This document shows positions 30,865-44,700 of a stretch of 64,000 nt of DNA, piece by piece. A program made the position numbers and the translations under genes. The notes below the pieces were generated by a model. That model saw nothing but the letters and a program-made list of their open reading frames with translations. It was not told where the DNA came from and searched no databases. Positions within the stretch are counted from its first letter, which is position 1. Each line of letters opens with the position of its first letter. Location: positions 372,001-436,000 of the forward strand of contig MCGT01000015.1 in the NCBI GenBank assembly GCA_002104935.1. The letters run 5' to 3'. Origin of the DNA: Hesseltinella vesiculosa (lineage: Eukaryota; Mucoromycota; Mucoromycetes; Mucorales; Cunninghamellaceae).

Positions 30865-31215
30865 GCCAAGAGGCTGGTCAAAAGTTGTACTCTGTCAAGC
30901 ACTGCAACACGTGCAGCACAGACTGGCACCGCGACCAAAATGACTCTTTTACTTGCCATTGCCTGGAGCACCATCTTCTTGGGACGCCGTCCTACCGTCT
31001 TCACCCGCCCAGGCATCTTCTCACCCCCTCTTGGCCGGACTGAACCCGTGCCATACTGCGTAGTCGGCTCTTGTTGGATACCTCTGAATGTACCGATGCA
31101 AGTCTGGCTAGCGCGGTATCTCATTTATTTTTTTTTTAAAAAAAAAAAAGGTGAGTCTCTCTCGTTCCATTTGATTCAATTTGTGCTCACTCCGCTTTTT
31201 TTCTTGATTTAGAAA
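30865..31215 (+). repeat. Palindrome, right arm (Fanzor-like 3' end)
   Basis: It encodes KLYSVKHCNTCSTDWHRDQN at about 30881-30940, in the orientation that continues the central fragment. The arm extends beyond the coding remnant to AGAAA at 31211-31215, where similarity with the left arm ends. Confidence 0.9.
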
Positions 31216-31723
31216 GTGGGAGCCGAGATTGCCTCCTCCTCTAACAAGAACGCGAGCAAGGGAAACCACCCAGGGATCGGGTCACTTTGTTTTTTTTTTT
31301 TTTTTGATTTTGCCTCGTTGTCACAATCTACCCTCCTTTTCACCTTGAAAGAAAAAAATACACTGAGCTTCTTGGACAAGCGATGTGACTTTCAAAGTGA
31401 ACACCTTCAATGGTTCACTGAAGACAAAAAAAAACCCCGAAGAAATTTTTTTCTTCAGCAGGCGGCTGCAATTTGCAGGCGACTTCGCTGATTGGCGGAG
31501 GCGGCTGCATTTCGTTCAAAAGGGGGGAATTTTTTTTGTGTCTTCATGGTTTCTTTCCCTATTGTTTTTTTTTCATAAAAAAAAAAGAAAGACCAGCATC
31601 TTGTAGAGTCACCTGTTATCTAGTGCTATTTAACGACATTGCTTCAAACATTCCCTGCCAGTTAATTCTACGCTCGTTTTCCAGCCCCATTGTTTTTCTT
31701 CCTTGTCGCTGTGACTCGCTCCC
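31216..31723. other. Upstream region of the sirtuin gene
   Basis: No gene is seen. Two near-identical segments, AGGCGGCTGCAATTTG and AGGCGGCTGCATTTCG, lie about 45 bp apart (31458-31515), with an inverted CCAAT (ATTGG) between them at 31491-31495. They could be promoter elements for the sirtuin. Confidence 0.45.
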
Positions 31724-33032
31724 ATGAAAGTTCGCTTCTCACTCACCGATCCTCAAGAACTTATCGATCCTTACCTATCCGATGTGGCCGCCAGCATTGC
31801 TCGAAGCAAACGTATCATGATCATCACAGGTGCTGGTATCTCCTGTAACAGCGGTATTCCGGTAAGTGGGCATGGGCATTCAAAAAAAAAGTTTTTTTTT
31901 TCTACTCTTCTTTTTGCACTTGATGTGAAGAAAGGGAGGAGGGACCGGGAGGGGGGGCAAACATGGTGTTGTTCCATTGTCGGCAGTATTTAATGTCATC
32001 ATTGTTGGCTTTCTCTAGGACTTTCGATCGACAGATGGACTCTACAATCTGGTCAAGGCCAAGCACCCAGGCGTGGTGCTGCGAGGCCAAGAACTGTTCG
32101 ATGCGACGCTCTTCAAAGACGAAAAGACCACTCGCTGCTTCTACACATTTATGGCTGAACTGAAACGGCTGATCGACCAAGCCCAACCTACACCTACACA
32201 CGATTTTATCCGCTCGATCCAAGACAAAAACCAGCTGATGCGCTGTTACACTCAAAACATTGATTGCCTGGAAGATGGCTTCCCTGTGGTGCAGCTGCAC
32301 GGCTCCATGGCCCAAGTCAAATGCACACTGTGCCCAGCCACCTATGACTTTACCGATCTCCACCAAGACCAGTTCCGAGCCGGCACACCTCCCATCTGTC
32401 CCCAATGCGACGCCAACGACCAAGAGCGCCAACGCCTGGGCAAACGCTCGCTAGCCACCGGCACCCTACGACCAGCCATTGTGCTGTACAACGAAGCCCA
32501 CCCCAACGGCGAATCCATCGGCTCCATGCAAGCCTCCGACTTGAAGAAGCGACCAGATCTGCTGATCGTCATGGGCACCTCGCTCAAGATCGGTGATCTC
32601 AAGAAATATATCAAGCTCGTTGCCAAGTCCATCCACACCAACCACCCCCGCACCGGCCGGGTCATCTTTGTCAACAAGACCAAAGCCACCAAAGAATGGG
32701 AATCTGTCTTTGACTATGAAGTCCTGGGCGACGCCGATACCTGGGTCAACTTGACGGACGAGAAATTACTGGATACCAAGGCCATGGCTGCTGCCAAAAC
32801 CCGCCTCCGGGAAGCCATCAAACGAGAAGAAGAACAAGACCGTGACGATTATTTCGACGACGACAAGGAAAATCTCCTCTGCTCCCGCTCCCGCAAGCGT
32901 CTGCCCTCCTCCAAAAAACCCATCAAGTCCAAGAAAATCACAAAACCTCTCGCCAACCAGACCATCCATGCCATGGTCAAAGCCAAAGCCCTCCAACGAT
33001 CTGCCTCGACCTCCAATCTCAAATCCGCCTGA
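31724..33032 (+). CDS. NAD-dependent histone deacetylase, HST3/HST4-like sirtuin
   Basis: Sirtuins remove acetyl groups from lysine using NAD+. The HST3/4 branch acts in the nucleus on histone H3 K56. Two exons (31724-31861 and 32019-33032) join at GIP/DFRS. Motifs in order are MIITGAGISCNSGIPDFRST, then CYTQNIDCLED, HGSMAQVKC and the zinc site CTLC ... CPQC. LRPAIVLYNEAHPNGESIGS, characteristic of the HST3/4 type, and LLIVMGTSLKIGDLKKYIKL follow. The C-terminal 100 residues are basic and low-complexity (KRLPSSKKPIKSKKITKPLA), probably nuclear localising. Length is about 384 aa. All catalytic residues I know to look for are present (His of LHGS, Asn/Asp of QNID). Confidence 0.92.
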
Positions 33033-33107
33033 ACTCAGAAAATGCGCAAAACAAGAATAAAAAAAAAATTCAAATTGGGAAAAAAAAATTATGTGTGCTT
33101 TTCTTTT

Positions 33108-34968
33108 CTAGTGCATGTGCAGGTAGTCTTGGAATGCTGTCAAATCTTGTGTATTACATGCCTGTGCTAGTTCGTCTTGCTTTAATCTGGATGCAAAAAA
33201 AAAAAAAATGGACGTGTGAGATCCAGGAGGAAAAGGAGCAGGACTCTGGCTTACAAGAACATGACCAAGCGGAGGCTGGACCAAATGGAGGAAGAGAGAG
33301 GCAAGGACATGGTGGTAGGGATGCCCAAGCTGGCCTGGCCGGAGAGGGACTGGACAAGATGATGGGCAGCTTGCAGGTATTGGCCGGAGGTCATGTAGGC
33401 AATGGCCAGGTTGTACGAGGCTCGCACGTAAGTAGGATGAAGTTGCAAAGCGGTTTGGTACAGTTCCATCGCCCGGTTGAGGTGGGGCTGCTGCGCTGAG
33501 GCTTCACGGTGATGCCAGAGGGAGTGCATGGCTGCGTGCATGGCACCGAGCTGATTCCATAGTCGATGGTCATCGGGGCGTTGCACCACCGCTGTTTGGA
33601 AACAATCCACAGCCTTGGGTAGTTCGTCGTCGAGGAAGAACAAAATGCCCAGGATCACCTGGATGTCAGTGTCAAGGATGCCATCCATGTGGCCAAGGCG
33701 AGCGGCCGACAGGAAATGCTGGATGAGATGGTCGTGGCGCAAAGCATCGTTGTTGATGTCGCTGGTGTCATAGTGGGTCAGTAGGTGGCGGTACTGGTCG
33801 TGCTGCAACAGCCAGTTCTCCAGGCAGTCGTACACCAGCCGCCGCTCGCGCTGGTTGACCAGGCTCAGCGCCATGCCCATCCACGCGTCCAGCACCCCTG
33901 CGTCCAGATCCAAGGCCTGCTTGAATGCGTGGATCGCCGCTGCATCGTGATCAGACTCTTGCAGTACAAAGCCAAACGTCGTCCAGGCCTGTGCATCCAT
34001 CGCGCTGTCGGTCTTTGGTTCTGTGGGTGTGTTGTTTTCTTCGTCTTGTCTACTGTCCAGGCTAGTGTCGATCAAAGTGGTATGTAGTGGCTTGGGAGCC
34101 AAAGGCTTGGCGGTGCTTGGGTGAGACTCGGTCATGGCCGTGGTATCTGTCTTGGCTGTTGCATGACCGAGCTCGACTTGATCAAACAGCGAGTTCCATT
34201 CGGTCTGGGAGGGTGGCGCCTGGTTCTGGCATCGAAAGGTTGGTGGTGACACTGGCATGGGCTGGAACCTGTGGAGAGGTGAAGGAGAGAGATGACCGGG
34301 TGGTCGAGCATAGACTGCGGGTGGGCTGGCGGGTAAAAGTGAAGGGCCCCGTTGCCTCGGTGTGAGGGGTTGATCAAACTCCTGTGCCCACGACCCTGAA
34401 TCTTCCAGTGAAAAAAAAAAAAGAGGGTTAGGCTGCCGTAGAGACTCTCTGTCTTTTTCCTACCTTTTGGTGAGGCTAAGGAGGAGGTGGAGGAGGTGGA
34501 GGGGGATGAGGAAAGGGCTGGTGGGTGAGTGTGCCAGGTGTCGATGAACGTGGGCTCCCTTGGCGAAGCATTGACAAATTCGGTGACCATCGCCTAAACA
34601 AGAAATCAAGCGGTGGGCATGAGTAAGCATGTGAAAATCTTATCTCTGGTGCAACACAGCCGTCTCGCTTTTTTATTTCATTCTTTCTTTTTTACCTTTG
34701 CTGAAGGCAATGGATGGGTCAATGGTTTTTTGGTTCTAAATGACAACTACAATAAAAGAAATAAGTTGACGATGAAAACTGGCTGGCCATGGGGTGTTGA
34801 CCGAAATGGGTTCAAGGACCACGTTATTATTATTTTTACCTTGGACGAGCTGGACGAAGGTAGGTACAGGGACGATGGGGCGTGGTCAGTGCTGATATGA
34901 CTGGTCAGCTTTTGGAACGGGTGTATAGGTCCACATTGCGAAGGCGTCATGACATGGGAGTAGGCCAT
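33108..34968 (-). CDS. PEX5: Peroxisomal targeting signal 1 receptor PEX5 (short form)
   Basis: PEX5 binds PTS1 cargo in the cytosol and docks at the peroxisome. Exon 1 (34968-34840) reads MAYSHVMTPSQCGPIHPFQK then LTSHIS, with the conserved N-terminal Cys used for recycling. Two aromatic motifs of the WxxxF type occur (SWAQEF and EWNSLF), the usual PEX14/PEX13-binding sites. The TPR part includes AWTTFGFVLQESDHDAAAIH, TDIQVILGILFFLDDELPKA, DDHRLWNQLGAMHA and YVRASYNLAIAYMTSGQYLQ. A 68-nt intron (33187-33254) leads into a last exon reading LLKQDELAQACNTQDLTAFQ, completing the C-terminal helical bundle before TAG at 33108-33110. At roughly 490 aa it is shorter than usual, with fewer W motifs and no clear first TPR. 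Confidence 0.88.
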
Positions 34969-35612
34969 GATGAGAGGGAAAGCGTAAGTGTAAAAAAAAA
35001 AAAAAAGGGAAAAAGAGAGCGAAAATAAAAATAAAAAAAAAGTGGGGAAAAATAACAGATGCCTGTTGGACACCTGTTTGCGGCCCAGCCAAGAACTTAC
35101 TTCTTCGATGGCAGAGAGTGTTCTTTCGTGCGAAATCTACCCACTTTCATCCCACATGCCCTCCTCCAAGAACGGGCTGTTTATTATCAACTAGACATGC
35201 GTATGTTTTTCATCTTGGCAGGACTGGGAAAAAAAAAATAAGCTCGGGCTGCTGACTGAGATAGCATCTCGAAATCGGCAAAAAAGGAAGGACCCGTTGA
35301 AAAGAGATCTCCGAGGCCCCCTACCCAACAGCTTCCCGTGGACATCAGCAGCAAACACGCAGTCATCTGTTTAGTGTAAAATTCTCGACAGAGAGACACG
35401 TAGACGCCACGGGTTTCATTCCGTTGCTTTTTTCCCCTGCCCCTTCTACGGTTCCTAAAGCGAAAGGTTGGCACTCAGTCCACCGCAGACTGTTTGCGTT
35501 TTTGATTTGATTTTTATTTTAAAGTGCACATCATGCACGTACAACATTACATAAATTTAAATACATTAGAGAGAGGGGGGAAGTAGATACAATACAAGAG
35601 AAGGGCAGAGGT
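34969..35612. other. Spacer between PEX5 start and the transporter 3' end
   Basis: A-run-rich near PEX5. Short frames only (35059-35241 plus, 35187-35474 minus), neither convincing. Confidence 0.5.
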
Positions 35613-37406
35613 TTACTCAGCGTGGGTGACAGTAGCCTTGGCAGTGGTGTCGTCCTTTGCCGAGGTCAATCCCATGGCCGAGATATCATAGCCATTGTCG
35701 ATGAGGTATTGTCTGAACTTTTCATCTTCTTCTTCCAAGCCACCAGGACCGATTTCATGGATAAAAAAGTAGGCGATCAGGCTGGCGAAGATGGCAATGC
35801 CACTGCCAACCAAAAAGGGGCCGCGCACGCCCATTTCTTGCTTCATGGGCCCGAATGCCAAGGTACCAATGGTGGCACTAGAGAACGTCGAAGGCTGGTG
35901 AGCATCGAGCGACTTCTTTTTTTTTTGTTCTTACCCAATTTTGCCAATGGCGGCAGCAATACCATAACCAGTGCCACGGACGGCGGTGGGGAAGCTTTCC
36001 ATGGCGATCAGGCCAATCATACTGCCAGGGCCCTGAAGAAGAAAAAGGTTGAGTGTCTAGATTTCAGCGTAAAGAAAGAGACATACCATTTCAGCAAGAG
36101 CCAGGAAGAGGCCGTAGAGAATGACGAACATGGGGAAGCAGTTCTGAGATAACTGGACATAGGAGCCGCCGATGATCATGCCGACGATGCCCATGCTCAA
36201 GAGGCCAACAGCCAAGGTATATTTGCGTCCGATGCGGTCAACCAACAAGCAGGCAGCAGCGCAGCCGGGCAGGTAAAAGGCCATGAGCAGAATGTTCCAA
36301 GCACAGGTCACAATCATGGGCTCGTTGCCGGCGACTTGGGCGATGATCACAGAGCTGAAGACGCCGTTAGGATAGGAGATGAAGTCATAAATAAACCAGA
36401 TGCTCGACACGGTAAGGATGCGGGGCCAGTAGCGCTTGACAATCAACCAGTAAGGCACGTGTTTCTTCATGGCGCTTTTTTGATATTGTTTGGAATCAGC
36501 CATCTTCAGACGAACTAGGGAAGAAAAAAAAGGAGGTTTTTTTTTTAGTCCACGATCATCATGCAGGTCTTTTAAATGTCTTACAGTAAAGTACTGAGAG
36601 AGGAGGGATGATACCAAGACCAAAGGACAAACGCCAAACAGGTTCCAAACGATCTTCGGTAAAGATGGCCAATAAAATGGTGGGGACAATGGCTGACACA
36701 ACATAACCGAAATCAATGACAAAGTTGGTGACCAGGACGAACAGTTTGCCTCGATTGCCAGAGGACACTTCATCAGCCGATTCGCCAGCAGACACACTGC
36801 TACAAGGGTATCTAGTGGAAAGAAGGCAGGTGAGAGGATGGCTTGGGTATTTTCTCACTGGACTTACTCGCCACCAACACCGACGCCGAGAATACCACGG
36901 GCAATCACCATCATCCATAACAAGCCAGTGGGGGAGGTGCCACTGGAGGCTGCCGACAAGGCAGCACCAAAGATGACCAAAAATGTCGTGGCAATCAACC
37001 CTGCCTTTCGGCCAATGCGATCCACGAAAAGGCCAAAACCCTAAAAAACAGAGTTGGTACAAGTGTCGTAGACATCACGTGTGGTGGGACCAACAGTCCA
37101 TTTCCATCTCCTTTTTTCTATTACCAGTTGGCCCACAACACAACCAACAAACATAGAATAGGACAGACGCGACGACATGTCACTGTTAAACACTTCGGTG
37201 CCATAGATCTGGGATAAGACCAAATTAATAAAGCTGATAACACCTGACTGGTAGCCGTCGGACATGAGGGCAAAGCCGGCAAACAAGACGTTGAAGAAGG
37301 AAGCCGTTTTGGATTTTGGCTGGGTCGAATCCATGCCATGCGATTCTACCGATACAACGTCCTCTGTCATGGTGACATCGGCTTGCTTCTGGGTCGATTG
37401 GCTCAT
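35613..37406 (-). CDS. MFS transporter, GIT1-like (glycerophosphodiester/phosphate family)
   Basis: A twelve-helix major facilitator. The start [20 protein letters not shown] is followed by the first helix, [20 protein letters not shown]. Further motifs are [20 protein letters not shown] (MFS loop motif D-R-x-G-R), [59 protein letters not shown] (second D-R-x-G-R) and [20 protein letters not shown]. The G-x-G-G-E-Y-P and Y-D-F-x-x-Y-P motifs are typical of the GIT1/phosphate permease group. The last exon ends [19 protein letters not shown]. Five or six exons are separated by short introns. The substrate cannot be fixed from sequence; glycerophosphoinositol or a related phosphodiester is most likely. 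Confidence 0.85.
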
Positions 37407-38064
37407 CGGTATAAATAAAATAAGGACACAGAAAAAAAAAGAAAAAGGGAAAAAAAAAAGAAACGAGCTCCCTCTTTTTATCCTGCATGGCTCCGTCCCT
37501 CATTGGCCATATCCTACAAAATCCCGACAGCATCGTTTTCCGCAGAATGTGCCTAAAATGGCAACACTGTGTCACATGCGGCCAACCGCCCAATGGTGAT
37601 TTCTCGGGTCCAGCAGGCACGTGCTGGCCTGACAATGGCAAGGGCACGCCCACGCCCATGAATCAAAAAAATCATTGGGCCATGACAATGCGTTTTTTAC
37701 CTGGCTTTTACGTAGGAGATCAAACATGAATGTAGAAAAAAATTGTCATTCGCCTTTCAGAAAGACACTTGCCACTGACACGTTCTCTCTGCCAAACTCT
37801 ATCTTGCATTTTGGGTTTATTCTGCCATTTTCAGTTACACCTTCGCTTAAACGTTAATTGATTGACCTGCAGAACGGAACGGCACTATTTTTATTATTTT
37901 TATGATTATTATTCGAGGTTTCTGGAGATGCTGGTTATTTATAAAAAAAAAAAAGAGGACAATTTGATGAGAGATATGAACAAAAGAAGAAGGAAAGGAT
38001 CAAAGAAAGAGATGGGAGGGGGGGAGGGGATATCATAACACTATAAAAATAAAGACAGACCAAA
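37407..38064. other. Spacer: transporter promoter and MYST gene 3' flank
   Basis: Contains inverted and direct CCAAT-type elements (CATTGG near 37501, CCCAATGG near 37588). No gene was seen. Confidence 0.5.
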
Positions 38065-40658
<2,594 letters not shown>

Positions 40659-41417
40659 GGCGTGGATGAATGAGGATGACAAAACAGACAGAAGAAAGAA
40701 AGAGTAATGACAGGGGGGACAGCAGGGGGGATATCAATTAAACTACAAACAATTAAAAGCGATGCCTTTTAATAACGATCAATTGGAGTAGGAAGAAAAA
40801 AAGGGCAGCAAAAAGGAAAATGAGGGAAAAAAAAAAATAACAAAAAGCCGGAGGCGTTCAATCTCGCCTACTCCTTGTTTTTTAAACTCAACCTATGTCA
40901 CACATCTTTTTTTGTCAGCCAATAAGAGCATCCAATGTCCTAGGCTGACCAATCACATCCTGGTTGCTGCCGTGCCTCGCAACGACCAAGTTTGATGTCA
41001 TGGCCGAGCTTTGCCCAATGACTAATTCATTCGCAAAATCAACACAGTTGAAACAATTCGTCCGTTTTTAGGTTTTGTCGATGAACTAGCTGAATGCTCA
41101 TGGCGTCATTTCCTTCGGTGCCAGTATTTTTTCTGCACCGGCCCTCCCCCTTTTTATTTATATTTCTGTTCCTTTTCTACATTATCACTAAATCATCTGC
41201 TGAATAAGAAAAAGTGCGGTCATGTGAGGCTCTCTGTCATTGTTCAAGTGAGAAGAAATTGGGCGATCAAAAAAGGCGGGGGTGGATCTAAACCTTTTTT
41301 TTTCTGTTCCCGCCATTGTCATTCTTTTTCTTCACTCTTAATTTTTTTTTTTTCATTCTACTTTTTTGCTTGCCATTGTTGTTAGTAACAAACATTCCGT
41401 CCTTTTTAAATGTTATA
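40659..41417. promoter_or_regulatory. Divergent intergenic region with a CCAAT-box cluster
   Basis: Four CCAAT pentamers on the plus strand occur within about 100 bp (40919, 40932, 40949 and 41015). They are placed between the MYST gene and the ArAE-like gene, which diverge. CCAAT boxes are bound by the Hap complex in fungi. No clear TATA box is present. Regulatory function is inferred. Confidence 0.5.
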
Positions 41418-41709
41418 ATGCTGAACAAGGATGCTTGGAAAACACAAACGAGTTTCGCCTATTCACCAACATCAGGAACCGTGCTGCCATTTGCTTCATT
41501 TACCGAAAAGATCAAGACGGCATGGCAACAAGTCAATTGGCCCATTTTCAAGACCATTTTAAAGGCGGACCTGGCTGTCATGATAGTATTTGGGTTGGTG
41601 ATGTATGACCCGATTCGTGAACGCGCCAGCACCTCTGGTATCTTGGGCTGTATTGCAGTAGAGTTCATTCATCCTTGCAAATCCCTGGGCTTCCTCACAG
41701 AGGTAAATC

Positions 41710-41748
<39 letters not shown>

Positions 41749-44700
41749 GATTTTTTCGTTCTTTGTAGGATGCTATTTTTGGTGCTTTGATGTGTACGGT
41801 GTCGGCTGCCTATTCCATTCTGGGGACCTACTGCGCATCACTTGTTCGCAACCCAGACGATCTCACCCAAGCCCAGCCGGCTGTGTGTGGCGTCCTTATG
41901 ACTTTTCTTGCTGTCGGTTCCTTTGTCCTGAATTATGTTCGTGTCAGAGTTGACCAAGCCAATGTTGGTGGTAAGTATGAATGAAAGAGCAAACATTATC
42001 TCACCACTTTTTTTTTTTTTTTGGTAGGTATGCTGTCGGCATCTATCATGTGTTTAAGTTTGATCGGCGCTGTTTTGGAGCCGACGTGGTCACCCATGAC
42101 AGCGGTAAGCCAAAAGTCGGCCCAGCCCTTTTACATGTCGCTCAACAGAGTCATCTGTCATAGGTGGTATACATGGCCCCTCCTTTGGTTGGTTTTTTGG
42201 CCATCTTCCTTGTCTTTCTACTCTTAGCCCCCGAGAACTCTACCACCTTTTTCGTACAAGACATGGTCAAGACCTTGGAAACGTTTAGCGATATCACTCG
42301 GCAGCAAGCCCAGGGCTTCTTCCAGTCCAATTACAACGGCGTCATCAAAGAAACACAAGCACAGGTGCCGGACACGCCAGCGGAAATCCACAACAAAATC
42401 GATGTGCTCTTGCTGTCCTTGATCCAACGCAAACGCAACGTCTGCCGGGAAGTGACGTACAACGCTGTGTCTCCTACCGACGCCAAAGAGCTCACCAAAC
42501 TGCTGAAGCGGTTGCGTGTGCCCTTGCATGGCGTTTCCATCGGTCGCGTCATGGCCACCAATCTACGCAAGCTGGACTTGATTCAGCGCACGATGATGAC
42601 CAACAGTCATGGGCCGACGGCACCCATGCGCGGCACTCCTCTGCGTCTTTCTTCCTATTCCGGCCGTCCTGACATGGCCATCCAATCGCCTTCACCCCGA
42701 CCGCCTGCTTTCTTTCTCAACAGCAATGCCAGCTATGTCCGCACCGTCGGCAATGGTGACGACGAGGACCCTGTGCCTGCGTCTTGGTACGGCGACGACG
42801 ACCTCTTGCAGGAGCAGCAGATTCAGCTCGAACATCAATTCCAGCAGCAGCAGCAGCAGCACTGCTTGCAGCAAATCCACCGCCTCGCCAACAATGACTC
42901 CCCCAACCCCTCCCACCACCGCACTGGACCATCGCCGTCCATTCTCATGCGCGAACCCACCCCATCCATCCTCTCTGCCTCACCCAGCCCGCCCGTCGAC
43001 TCCTCGTCCTCCACCCCTCGCCAGTCCGTCACCCTCGAAGAGAACACTGCCCTGGCCAGCATCCAGCATGACGAGTACATCTCCGTGCTGCAACAAACCC
43101 GACCCATCTACATCAACCTGTCGTCGGCCTGCTCTGTCGCCATTGACGAGACCATCAAGCGCCTGCGCCGAATGGCCGGGATTGACCCACGTTACCAAAA
43201 CAAGCCCTGGATCTACCGGTTCGTGCGCCAGCATGTTTTGCATGACCCGCCCAACTCCGCCATCATGTACGACCCCACCGTCGACCCCTCGTTGGACCTG
43301 CTGCGGGCCATCCAGCAGTTCGATGCCAAGCGCTTGGTTGCCCTGTCCCGGCTGTACAATCACCAGAAATACCCACGGCGCGCGCTGCTCCTGATCCTGC
43401 TCTTCCAATTCAACTTGCGCACCTATGCCGAGATCGTCTATACCCTGTCATCGCTTGTTTACGATATGGATCAGGTTCGACGTCATCGCCGCTTCTGGTT
43501 TCCCAACATCTCGCTGCAGAAATTCTTTGCCATGAAGCGCGAGCCGGCCTTTGACCTGGATGCCCCCAGCGCCATCACCCAGCACCAGACCTCATCGAAC
43601 CTCCAACGCACCCTGACCCACCACACTGTGCTCATGCAATCCTTTGTCAATGACAGCCTGGCCTACCAACAAAAAAACCGCCACCGCCAAACCCTCCAAC
43701 GTCACAATGAAGAACCCGCCGATCAGGAGATCCATGACGACATCGATGGCATCCAAGACGCCGATGCCCCTCCAAGCCGCAGCAGCAGAAGCAGCAGCAG
43801 CGATGACGACAACGATCCTTCTTCTTCCTCCTTGGACACTTTTTCGTTTCAGGGGATCGATGTGGAAAAAATCATGGAGGATGATGCTGCCATGGACTCC
43901 ACCGTCAAAGCCCTGTCCCGGTCCCTGACGTATCCGGTCCGTGGCCAAGTCCTGACCGAAGAGGATGCCCGACACACCTGGTTCCGCCTGGGCCTGAAGA
44001 AAACCAACAGCTCCATGCGCCGCACAACTTCCAACTCGGCGTCCGGCTCTGCCGCTGCACCCCGCCGCCGGTCTTCAGTCAGCCAGAAAAAGGCAACCTC
44101 GCCTCCATTGCTGGTCAAGCTTCATCGCTGGCGACGCCTGTTCTCTCGTAGGACCGGCAACGTGCTTCCCAGCTACTTTTTGGACCCTTACACTTACCAC
44201 GACCCCGATGCCGGTTACCCAACCACTCGTGCCCAGCGATTTTTCTACCGCTGCTGGGAATTCGGCCACAACTATATCTACACCAGTGACGCTGCCTTTG
44301 CCCTGCGTGCCGCTATCCTCGTCGTGTGCTTGTCCTTGCCTGGCTTTCTGGAGCAGTCCATTGGCTGGTACAGCCGCACTAAAGGTCAATGGGCTCCTGT
44401 CGTTGCGCTCATCTGGATGGGTCCGTCCGTCGGCAGCTGCTTTTTTGGGTAAACATTTGGTAACAGGGAGCGCTCAGACGGACAGCTCAGACTTTTTTTT
44501 TTTTTTTTTTAAAAAAAAAAGAACCATGGTACGAACCTTAGGTACCTTTGTGGGTGCTGTGTGTGGTCTGATGATTTGGGAAATCACCCAAGGCAACATC
44601 TGGGGTATCCTGGTCGTGAATTTCATCTTCAACATACCCATGTACATGATCTATACATTATCGACTTTTTGGCGGGCCACGGGTCTTTTCTCCTTGATCA

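Larger units (their letters stand above)
30037..31215. mobile_element. Palindromic element with Fanzor/TnpB-like C-terminal remnants
   Basis: Two arms of about 350-360 bp (30037-30399 and 30865-31215) are near-perfect inverted repeats around a 465-bp centre. The centre begins on the plus strand with a frame reading VDIDEYMTCQICSACGDRSL. The right arm reads KLYSVKHCNTCSTDWHRDQN. Together these form the split CxxC ... CxxC zinc ribbon with the downstream [H/N]-R-D-x-N signature that ends TnpB and eukaryotic Fanzor nucleases. Between the halves lies a Thr/Ser-rich linker. After the RD-x-N motif the frame shifts, and another frame continues FLGRRPTVFTRPG, like a Fanzor tail. The catalytic RuvC part is absent, so this is a non-autonomous or dead derivative. 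Outer ends have no clear target-site duplication. The Fanzor call is by motif reading. Confidence 0.55.

Noticed and set aside
30387..31124. 245-codon minus-strand open frame across the palindrome
   Set aside because: It runs antisense through the centre and right arm. The Cys-rich motifs that fit Fanzor/TnpB are in the opposite strand for the centre and right arm, so this frame is probably a by-product of composition.
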